From Cladopsammia gracilis (Eukaryota; Cnidaria; Anthozoa; Scleractinia; Dendrophylliidae): 64,000 bases of DNA. Shown piece after piece: positions 45,801 to 57,800 of this stretch. Within the stretch, counting starts at the first letter, position 1, and every line of letters begins with the position of its first letter. The translations under genes and the position numbers were made by a program. A model generated the notes under the pieces. That model saw nothing but the letters and a program-made list of their open reading frames with translations, did no database searches and was not told where the DNA came from. The DNA lies in assembly GCA_022457155.1 (NCBI GenBank), contig JAJGOT010000258.1, positions 680,501-744,500 on the forward strand, read 5' to 3'.

Positions 45801-48800
45801 TGCTTGACACATACTAGGCTTGTAGTGTGAAACCACCGATTGGTTAATATTGATTGACAGTATAATGTTTCAAGTAATACACTTTCTCATCAGGTGTGAA
45901 CCCCAATTTTGTGATGTGTTACTGGAGAATCTCAAATGCACTTGAGACAAGCTCTTGCTTGAGATATACTAAGGTTGTAGTGTAAAACCCGCACCAACTG
46001 TTCGAAGTGTCCGCTTTTACATGATTTAGTCTGAAGAAAGTCTCAAAGGACTTTGCGTGATTTAGGTCTCGTGCATTGGCCTTTAGCGAATTTGATCTTT
46101 TCTGGGTTACCTGTTTAAAAATGGCTGGCATATTTGAGATTAAATCGAAGAGTAGCTGTGAAAAAGGGAAAACTGGTCTTTAAAAAGATCGAGGATTCGT
46201 ATATTTGTTTCCTACTTACGATAATTTGCTGGATCTAAGACCGCAATGATAGGAGATATTTACTCCACTGGGGGTATTGTAACGCGCGACGCACACAGCC
46301 TGGTTTTCATTGTTACAGCTTTCATTGTTATACTTATTAAACAACTTTTATTGTTACAACGTTAGGGTTTACCAAAGTGTATACGCGCAAGCGCAGTAGA
46401 CACAAAACATGAAGCCTCTGTGCAGCCCCTGCCTTATCTGTAAAGGGAGGGGCTGCTGTACACAGTCCATATCTTTATGCAGCCACGTGGTGCGTGCTCC
46501 AAAAATATTTCATATTCGAGTTGTACAGCGTCATGCAATGCCTCATATCGTTCATTGATTCAAGAAAAGGTTAAGCTTTGAAATATTTCTCGCAAAATCG
46601 TTTATAATACATTGTTAATAGCACCTCACATAGACATGATTCGATTCATGTTTGCATTATCACAAGAAGTTGCGAGTATATTGTTACCTAGCACCCTCTC
46701 TCATCCAGTATCTCACAACAGTCGGATTGGGCTTCTCCTTGAAGTAAGTTGGTGATCCAGCGCCGCTGTTGAATACCAGAGTTCCTGAAGTGTCGTCTGC
46801 CACGGATGTACTGCTTAATAGTAAATCTTTTGTCAAGCCAAGTCTAGGCATTCGCTTTCCCAAGTTACTATCCTCGTCCCAGGAGTCGAACTTCTTGACT
46901 AATGTAACTTTGGTTTGTTTGTCACAGGTTGAAAGGAAAGTGTAGTCATGTGGTGCTTCCCAGATCCCTCCCCAGCGGTTCGTACCATCCGCCTCAATGC
47001 GGTATTGGAAGTATTCCTGATCAAAAACAAACATAAACTAGTTTTGTAACTACTCCCACCCACAACCTCTCACCAGGAAAAAAGAGGATTGTCCAGCGAG
47101 TGTGGTGGAAGTTTGCTGGATGTTGGAGGCCCTACATGAAAAGCAACTGCCGGTTAAAAATTCTAGTTTCAAGAGCCATACCAAATTAAATTTACCGATT
47201 AGGACCCACCGGTAGGACCAGAGTACGGGTTAAGTGGCTCTTCTCTCCTTCTGTATTGTAATTTAGTTATCTCGTTTTCCTTTTTTTGTTTCTGCCTTTA
47301 ATTCTTACCTTCCTTTCTTCCTTCCTTTAATTTATAATGTTATTACTGGATTGCTATAGGATACTAGACCATAAAAGGGTCCTTAAATTCCAATAAAAAC
47401 TGTAGGGACATAATGTATCGGATTTTATAAGAAAGAGAAAGTTCCGATCTTGGGACTTGAGATCCTGCTGTGTTTTGGACATGAGTCTAAGAGGTATTTA
47501 GTCAACACTCTCAAAACGGCCACCCCTACGGTAAAGTGGAACCTCCTTTAAAAAGCTGACACCAAAACTGAAAATTGTGGAAAATTTGACCAGCCGCGCA
47601 CTTTGCTGATTCTCAGATAATGAGAACGACAGCTTCACCTGTTCCCAAGGGTTTCCGAAAAAGGGTTCAATGTAATACCTGAGATTTATCAAATGCCTTA
47701 ATGGCGTCCGCATATCCCAGAATTGAGAAGTCGTGGTGTAGTGACGCGTTGTTTGAGTTTCGTTGTTTAATGTTGCCTGTGTCCCACCCCTCGTGAGTCT
47801 TGCTTGTAAGAAGTAGCGTCCAGGGCCCTCCTTCCGTTGTAAAGTCGCAATAAGTTTTGACTTCATCACTTCCAGGTGGTTTAATCGTAAAAATGCCGTC
47901 TAATAAGAACACAAATTCAAGAACAAATTAGTAGGTATACTAACCGCAGGTATGTAAGGTTACCCCCTACAAAATCTGAGTTGTATAGGACTTATACAAC
48001 ACTCATCCTATAACGCTGAATAAAGTTTACACCCACAAACATCGCCTCATCTTATCGTCTGATCTATCCTAGAAATCCCATTTGCTAACAATAGCTGCGA
48101 AAACTAACAGAATACTGGGCTTATGGAAGCGCACATTTGGCCTGTTCAGAGATCATAATAATATGATATAAGACTATGGTTCTCCAATCATCAAATACGC
48201 CTTTCCGGTCTGAAACCCTCGCCAGCAATATCTAAAGGATAAACTGGAAAAGATTCAGGTGGATCTTCGGTAATACTATTGACTGTTGCAAATGATTGAA
48301 GTACTTGGATTGGATGGAACTGTATTCCCGCCGCGAATTTTTAAGTTTAGCCTATTCATCCAGGTTTTTCCAAATCAAAAGTAGAGCTTGATAACTACTA
48401 AACGTACTCCCGAGGTCGTAATAGATTCTCACACCAGTATAAGTATTGGAAGCCCTTTGCACGAACTAATATTTTGAAGTTTTCCTTTTGGAATTGCTAC
48501 ATTGACAGTCGGAAGTCATTACCAGTTTCAGAGGTCTGTGCCGATTCTGTTAGCAAGTTCAAAAAGCGCCTAAAATATCATATCTAAAAAGTTTTTACAC
48601 TTGTATATTAATATTTATACATCATGTGTATACATCTGATTGCACTAACGTTGTCATAGAAAAATGAACAATAACAAAAAAGCCAAATAGGAATTACTTA
48701 GCTTAATCACCACAGCTTGCAGGATTGATAGGGAACCCACACGTCGTTTATAGCTGTATATTAATCGTGCAATTAAGATAACGCGATTACCTCCATTCTG

Positions 48801-51800
48801 AGGCGTTTTGAAGCCGTTTCTTGGGGCGTTTCTTTGTACGCCTGATTAACTCCTATTGGCCTTTCGGTTTTTTTTTCTTCTTTTTTTAACTTAGAGCCCA
48901 TAGGGTGTCAACTTATTATGGCGATTCAGTTGCTGTCTGTTGACACCCTTTTTGCCACTATTGTCATCTAAATAATCTAAAATAATTTTTTTTATAAAAA
49001 ACTAAATAAATGGCTAAGCCAACCCAGCTGGTATGTAAAAACATGTACTGTGTTTTGACTGTACAAGATTGATGAACCAATTAAAAAAATGGAAAAAAAG
49101 GAGAAAGTGCAACGTACCTTTAATTAATAAAGCAATTTATTATGCTAAATAAATGTCTCCAAGTGAGTCTTTTTAAGAAATGAAACATAAACGAAATAGC
49201 ATCTTAACTCGGAAAAAATGTCCGAGTTCCAGATGGGATTCGAACCCACGACCCTAGGTGATCTAGTCGGATGCTCTACCACCGAGCTGCCAGAACTCTG
49301 TGGCGAGCAAGGGTGAAATGTGGTCTTTGATTGGAACCGCATCACGCGGTCACACAGCCAAATAACTTAACACATATCACTCATAACTGCATCGTGCAGT
49401 CACATTAAGGCATATCGAGGATGCAACCAACCAACCTCCAAGTGAGTCTTTTTAAGAAATGAAACATAAACGAAATAGCATCTTAATTAACTCGGAAAAA
49501 ATTTCCGAGTTCCAGATGGGATTCGAACCCACGACCCTAGGTGATCTAGTCGGATGCTCTACCACCGAGCTGCCAGAACTCTGTGGCGAGCAAGGGTGAA
49601 ATGTGGTCTTTGATTGGAACCGCATCACGCGGTCACACAGCCAAATAACTTAACACATATCACTCATAACACATATCACTCATATCACTCATAACACATA
49701 TCACTCCGTGATGAGGGTCGTGGGTTCGAATCCCATCTGGAACTCGGAATTTTTTTCCGAGTTAAGATGCTATTTCGTTTATGTTAAATAAATGTCGTTT
49801 ACCATTTACATAGGGATTCCGAAAGCTACACCATTTCTGTAAATGGAGCGTAAAATCCGTAAATGGAAATTACGTTGGTTGTTTGTCGTGTTCTATTTAT
49901 CAGGATTTACACTAAGTATGCTTGAACATGAGGCAAAATTAGCGTAAGGCCTGGATCCGATAGAAATGCCAATGCATATGGTGTTTACCTTTTAAGTAAT
50001 GATTCGCATAAGAAGGAAAGCGCCAACGGCCATGCATGATGGAACGTCAACTTTTTTCATTGTTACAACTAGTGATCTCATTGGCCTAGACTGTCTATTT
50101 TTTTTAAGGTTTCAAGCAATCTAAGACCCAATCGCACAACATGCTAGTTTTAAAAGATATTGTATTTGGGGAACTTCATCAAAGAAGCAAAATTATTGGC
50201 TATTGTCTTCTGCTATTCTGATTGGTTAAGCACGAACATTTCCTAAAATTTATTTGACGCAAATGGATTTTCTTTATTTTGTATAATGAAATATAATTAT
50301 GAACCATCAGCTCCTCCTCTGTTCTTAAAACCAAAGATATTCTTGGTGGTAAAGAGCCAATGCCGCAGAACAATGAAGTTTGCCGTAGTTCTTATGTTGA
50401 GCATTCCTTAAAAGTTCCGTTTATGTTTAGGGGGGGAAGGAATATTTCTTTGGTAATTAATCAAATTTGACTTACCATTACCGTTTACCCGAAACTATCG
50501 AAATGACTGTGCATATGGTAACTAACCTTAAAATTTTAAAAACATGTTCTACAAATAACAACGCGTTGCTTGTTATACAGATTGTAATAGGGAACACATT
50601 TATCAGTGGCCAACACTATAGAAACCGAACGGTTATTCTTACTAACTTGATACTGGCTTTGTTAGAATTCCTCTGAAGTTCACTTCCATACAAGACCTTG
50701 GGATTTGATAAGGCCCTTCTCTCATCCAGTACCAGATATATGATGGCTCACGTTCTTGAAGGTGGCCATTAATCCATGGTGCGGGATGGTAGCCTCTGTC
50801 ATCACCTATAGCAAAATCAAGAAAGTAACTCCTTCAGAGTGTTGTCCTTTTTACTCATGCGCATAGCGGCATGAGGTAAGGTTTCGGCTCCGTTTTTCTT
50901 GTTATTTTTTGTGTCACGATTTTGCATGCAAATTTATGCTCGCATATTTTAATTGTGCACTTCCGGTTCATGTCTTTGCCATTTATTCCTCCTGTTTAGT
51001 GACTTCCGGCTACTATTACTTCCGGTAAAAGAGCGTCACTGAAGTGTCACGACAGCATATCCAACCCTACATACATTACTATGTTCACGTTTGATATATA
51101 TATATATAAGACTTAAAAGAATCACTGGCTTCATTGTGGTACAGCCTTCACTTCCAAACTATTCAATAGTAAACAATGTGGTTTGCAGGAACGATGACTA
51201 AATGAAAGGAGTAACTCTTCTCCATGTCGGACATCTTCTTATCGTGTTTAAAATATATCATAAAACTTTCTTACGCATGCGCATGAGTAAAGGCTGCTTG
51301 GAGCCTCTTGTCTTGTTAGTATTTCGTTTTATGTTTCTTTGTATATAATTTGTAAGTTGATTACTGGATATACCTACAATAGGCGACAAAAATAGTTGAC
51401 ACACTCTATAACAAAAACGGTTTTCGTGACATATTTATCACTGTATCTTTCCATTCACTACACTCTGCCGCATTAACCCCCGTCCCCCCATCCAATGTTG
51501 TAGGATTGTAGCGACAGACCTGACGAAACGATACATATTGTCTGGGGGGGGGGGGGGTGGGGGAGCGGAATTAGGGGGATGGGGCTGAAATGCCTCTCGT
51601 CCCGAACAAAATGGGGTTCAATTTCTTGCCTAATTTATCGTCTTTTAGAAGAAAACTGAAAACTCTTATTTTTACCGGCTGCCAAAGCAAAAGCTGTCTA
51701 TAATCTTTCGACATTTCAGTGTATACATTGCTTCTGTTTAATTATGTATTTATAAATAGTTAAATTTAATAGCGATTAATTTCGCGATTAGCGATTTAGA

Positions 51801-54800
51801 CTTTGTAAATGTATTTTATAGTCAGTCACTTTTATCATGAGCCTCTGGCTCGGGAGATTGGGCAACCACTCCCCGTGTACCTGACGGTAAATAAATTATA
51901 CCTTATACCATATAAAATGACAATGTGTCAACAATATTGTCGCCTATTGTAGCATCATTACCAAGATACATGGCAACAAGAACAACAACAAATTACAATA
52001 CTACTAACAATAAGTATTATTTACAATTTTGAATAAAAAATAATAGGGGTACTGGCTACACGAAATAACCGTAAAGTTAAATATGCCAAGCAGCCAGTTA
52101 ACAAACAAGATATTTACATTTTTAGGTTGGGCACACAAACAAAGACACATACGCAATAAAAGGAGTAAACAGAGTTAAGGTAACTACCAGTAGACTGATA
52201 TAATAAATAACTGGTAAGAATAAATAATTATTGTATTACAAAAAAACTGAGTTTGAATAAAAGATTAGAAGGCATTTCTGCCTGGTGTGACAATTCAGCT
52301 CAAATGAGTTGAATTGTTTGTTCTATATTGTGATTATACAGTGAGTCGTTGATCTAGATGGATCTGGTCGCCCTTGATGGATCTGGTCGCCCTTGATGGA
52401 TCTGGTCGCCCTTGACGGATCTGGTCGCCCTTGACGGATCTGGTCGCCCTTGACGGATCTGGTCGCCCTTGACGGATCTGGTCGCCCTTGACGGATCTGG
52501 TCGCCCTTGACGGATCTGATGACCCTTTATGGATCTGATCACGCTTGATGGATCTGGTCGCCCTTGATGGATGTGTTCACGCTTAATGGATCTGGTCGCA
52601 CTTGACGGATGTGGTCGCACTTGACGGATCTGGTCGCCCTTGACGGATCTGGTCGCCCTTGACAGATCTGGTCGCCCTTGACGGATCTGATAACCCTTTA
52701 TGGATCTGGTCGCCCTTGATGGATCTGATCACGCTTGATGGATCTGGTCGCCCTTGATGGATCTGTTCACGCTTAATGGATCTGGTCGCCCTTGACGGAT
52801 CTGGTCGCCCTTGACGGATCTGGTCGCCCTTGACGGATCTGATCGCCCTTGACGGATCTGATCACCCGTGATGGATCTGGTCGTCTTTGATTGATCTGAT
52901 CGCCCTTGGAGGATCTGATCGCTTTTGATGGATCTGATCGTTTTTGATGTGTTCGACTGTGACTGATGAGGCCACTCCTGCTTTCACTTCCAACATTCAC
53001 TTCCAAATACACACCTTAGAAAATAACTGAGCAGTCTCTGGATTAGCAGCTTGTATAAATCCTGTATTAGTATACCCGTCTGTATGTTCCTGCATTCAAA
53101 CCTACCTGTTATTGTTCCCCACCAATTAGAGTAGGCATCTCCGGAAGTCGTTAACCTTGCGTCTGCAATCCATGGCATTCTTTGTTCAATACCACTGTTC
53201 GAGTAATCCCAATTATCAAATTTCTTGATTAGTTCAATGTTGGTTTGCTTGTTGTTTCTAGCCGTGAACGTGTAACCTCTCGGTGCCTCCCAAATACCTC
53301 CCCATCGACCTAACGCATAAACAACATCAGGTAAGAACAATTACCTTATAGATTGAACTTTATATCAAAAGCTTGAAATCAGCTGTGGGATCTTTCTAAA
53401 GCTGTTACAGAAACGACTAGGAACCGGAAAACCATGCAGAATATATTTTCTACCGAATATAAAGGTCTTGCTAAATCCGTAAAGAAGAAAAATATATTGT
53501 ATAAGTGTTTTCTTAATAACCCTAACTCTTCCAGTGAAAATGCATACAAGTCTTATAAAAACAAACTTACCCATTCTCTTCGAGTTGCTAAGCGTTTATA
53601 TTATGAAAAACAAATTGAGAAACTAAAATCAAATGTTAAGGCCACTTGGAAAGTTCTCAATGAAATTTTAAATAGAAATAAAGGTAAGCGTGGTTTACCA
53701 TCCATATTTAGGGCAGATTCTCATGAAATTTCCAAACCAAAGGAAATAGCTAATCATTTTTGTAAATATTTTACTAACATTGGTCCTAATTTAGCTAGCA
53801 AAATTCCTGCATCAGAAAAGTCGCATAGTTCTTTTTTACCCCCAACACTAGTCAATTCAATATTTCTAGAAGAAGCAAATGAGGAAGAAATTATTGAAAT
53901 ATGTGGTACTTGTCGTTCAGGTACTGCTGTAGGTCATGACAACATTTCTATGAACTTAATTAAAGATTCTATTGATAAAATAATTTTCCCTATTACTAGC
54001 ATAATTAACTTATCCATCACCTCTGGTATTGTACCAAATCAATTAAAAATTGCTCGAGTTATTCCTTTATTTAAATCTGGTGAACAGGATATATTTACAA
54101 ATTACAGACCCGTGTCTGTTTTACCTGCATTCTCTAAAATTCTAGAGAGAGTAATGTACAATCGTCTCCTAAGGTTTCTCAATGATTTTAAGATCCTTTC
54201 TGATAATCAGTATGGTTTTCGTAAAAATCATTCCACTGCTTATGCTCTAGCTTGTTTGTATGACAAAATCTCTTCCGCTATTGATAATAAGGAATATACA
54301 GTTGGTATTTTTATAGACTTGTCTAAAGCCTTTGACACCGTTGATCATCATATTCTAATTTCAAAACTAGAGCATTATGGTGTTCGAGGCACTGCACTTA
54401 GATGGTTTGAAAGCTATCTAAGCGATAGACAACAATATGTGGAATTTAATGGTATCTGTTCGGAGCCTTGCCAAATAAAGTGTGGGGTGCCTCAGGGCTC
54501 TATACTAGCCCCCCTCCTATTTCTGCTCTATATAAATGATTTGTGCAACGTGTCAAAGGTGGTGGACTTTGTTCTTTTTGCTGATGACACAAACATATTT
54601 TTTTCTCACAAAGATTATAATTTACTTTCCGAAACCCTAAATTCTGAATTGTGTAAATTAACACAGTGGTGTCGAGCTAATAAGCTGTCAATTAACTTTA
54701 AAAAATCGAATTTTATGGTTTTTAGACCACGCCAAAGGAGGCAAACACTTGATCTATCTATTCAAATTGACAACAATAAGATTGAATGTGTGAAAGAAAC

Positions 54801-57800
54801 AGTATTTTTAGGTGTTATCCTTGATGAGCATTTGTCATGGAAGCCGCACATTCTTAGCGTCTCTAGAAAAATATCAAAATCTATAGGCATTATTTTTAAG
54901 TCAAGTTTTTGCCTTCCCAAAAATTCCTTACACTGTTTGTACTATAGTCTAATTTATCCTTACTTAATATATTGTGTTTCAGTGTGGGGATCGACATATC
55001 AGAGTAACTTAAACCGCGTTATTATTTTGCAAAAGAAGATAATAAGAATAATTTCTAAAGTTTCTTTCGATTCTCACACTGATGCTCTTTTCAAAGAACA
55101 GGAAATTTTGAAATTTTCTGACATTTATTTATATCAGATAGGTAAATTTATGTATTTATTTAAAAGAGGTTTACTTCCTAATTATTTTCGTAATATGTTT
55201 ACTCTTGCAAGCCAGTTACATTCTCATTATACTAGAAATTGCAACCTTTTTTACATACCTCCCTGTAGAACTAATATTCGAAACTTCTCAATTCGGTTTC
55301 AAGGACCTAAGTTTTTCAACTCGTTAAGTCATGAAATTCAAAACAGTGAAAGCATCCGTTTGTTTTGCAAAAGACTTAAAAAATTCCTTCTTTCTTAGTT
55401 CTTAGTCAAAAATACTCTTTGTTGAGCTACATACTTCTTCTTTGCTTTTCTTTTCTTTTCTTTTCTTTTTAAAATAAAACATTTTATATTTCATGCTGTC
55501 CTCATAATTCGTATGATTATTCTATATTGTCAGGAAGCCTATAGTGCATAAGCCCCCGGCTTCTATATAGGCTTCCTTGTCACTACCACATTAAACATTT
55601 TGTAGTCTATCGTCTTTTAAGTTATTAAAAATTTCTAGAGTGTTGTATTATTATTATAATTGTTATTATTATTATATATACATGTATATGTTTTTTTTAA
55701 TGTGGTTAATGGCAAAATAAATAAAATGGCAAAAAAAAAATCAAGGACCTCCAAAGTGAGTAATCAAGAATTCAAACATGATAGAAATAGCATCAAACTC
55801 AGGAAAAAATGTGGGTTTTGACTGGAACCGCATCGCGCGGTCACACAGCCAAATGATGACTGGCACATGGTTGTGCCGAAATCATACCGTCCAGAAGGAC
55901 GTCGGACACCTTATTGAGACTTATATCACGTAATGTCGACACAAGTGTAAAAACGAAAATCTAAAATTCCCACTCAGGATTGAACCTGTGACCTCAGCTA
56001 GACTTAGGCTTACATAGCCTACCGTATCACTGTACCACCTAGCTTCTCGGGTTGCTTAGTCCTAAAACTGCCACCCTTAACCTCAACTGAAAGCTAACCA
56101 GTTACTCCGTTATATAAGCCTCAAAAAGGTGTACGATGTCCTTCTGGATGGTATGATTTGAGCTTGACCCTGGCACATATGACTCATAACTGCATCAGGC
56201 AGTCACATTAAGGCATATCAAAGATGCAACCAACCAGCCTCCAAAGTGAGTAATTAGAAATTCAAACATGATAGAAATAGCATCAAACTCGTCCTCGAAT
56301 ATCGAGGACGCTAAAAAATGTGGTATCAAAGGGCTGAATGAAACCGTAGTACCGCACTTCAAGATTGAAATTACCGAAACACTGCATGAAAAAGCCTCCA
56401 ACTACTATTATTACTAATACCGTAAACCCCAATTTACCTCTTTGTGCACTACAACCTTTTTGCAAAAAATCAATAGGGTCCAATACATATAGCACATTTC
56501 AAGTTTCTAACAACAAAGAATTCGAATGGGTCTACGGTGTGTCTGGTTTGTACGAACAACATTTGAATTATAGTTTTTACGAAGCGTTCTTTTTTCGTAG
56601 CGACGTGCTTTGTTGATATGAAGACGCGCGCTTGATATGTTCTAAAATGACTTTAAATGAATTTCTAGGAAACGCATTGGGATAGATTTTTGTGAAGTAT
56701 GTTTTCATGATGCATTTGAATCATGTCCATAAATTTGATAGAATATATTGCTGCTAACTGTAGTACGACTGAATTGCAAGTGTGCGACCTCCACTATATA
56801 TACAAAAAAGGCTGAATACAACAATCACCTCTTCTCGTTTAAGTCAATAAAGAGTTACCTCGGCTTTGAGCTTCCAGTCGGTATTCAAACTTTGTCCCGC
56901 CTACGTTTAAATTATCTTTGATACTGTCTGCGTACTTGAGGATTGAATAGTCGTCATACAGTTTTGGGGAGTTTCTTAAAATCACATTTTTGTCCGTCCA
57001 GCTGTTGGTGTGGCTTGCAACCAACAATGTCCATCCACCACCATCACGTGACATATCACAATATGCCAAGATTTCCTGGGATCCTGTTGGGTTGATCTTA
57101 TACACTCCGTCGGGATAATACTGGTTCTTTTCTTGTGCGATCTGCTGTAAATGGCGACATGACATTGCCACTAAACAAAGCAAATAGTAAATAAACGAAA
57201 ACAGTTTGTAATTATTTTGCTTGTAGTATGAAGAGTTGATTGTCGCGACAATGAAAGATCCATTCTGTCGATTGATAGCAAACTTGAACTGGAAGTAGTT
57301 TTTTTTAGCAGTTTACAAATTTTATAGATCGAGCAGAATGAGATATAATCAGAGGTATTAAAAGGAGAGTAACGAAGGTGAAAATAATTGAAAAAGAAAA
57401 AAGGCAAAGCAGAACACAAAAGGGAGGTTTTTGTGAGTTGTTGCTTCTCCGTTAACGTTTTTTAATAATGGTTATTCACTCAAAGAAGAAAAAGACATGG
57501 GTGAAAAAGGTTACCAAAATTATAGGAGAGGGGATACACTTACCAGGACAGCTCTCTATATTGCAGTCTTCAGTTTCGTGCCGACTTCCAGGGCAATCAG
57601 CTCCACCATGCAAAGGAAATGGATTGTCGCAGAACCGGTGCCTTTTTCTCTTGCCTCCATTACAACCTTTGTCACACACAGTCCACGAGGACCACTCTCC
57701 CCAGGTTCCATCGCGAGGCACCAACACTGGACGAATGATTATCAAAATTGAAATGTTCCATTCAACAAAATATAATTACATTACATTCTATGTAATGCGA

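Noticed and set aside
45485..45990. CRISPR-like repeat array
   Set aside because: Contiguous long units without distinct spacers, in a eukaryotic intron, with no cas genes.
49219..49583. Functional tRNA genes
   Set aside because: Promoter boxes and part of the cloverleaf are present, but the anticodon stem does not pair and the units are part of a duplicated SINE.
52354..53012. Repetitive Arg/Asp-rich ORFs on the minus strand
   Set aside because: They come from the 19-bp minisatellite inside an intron, with no start context or splice support.
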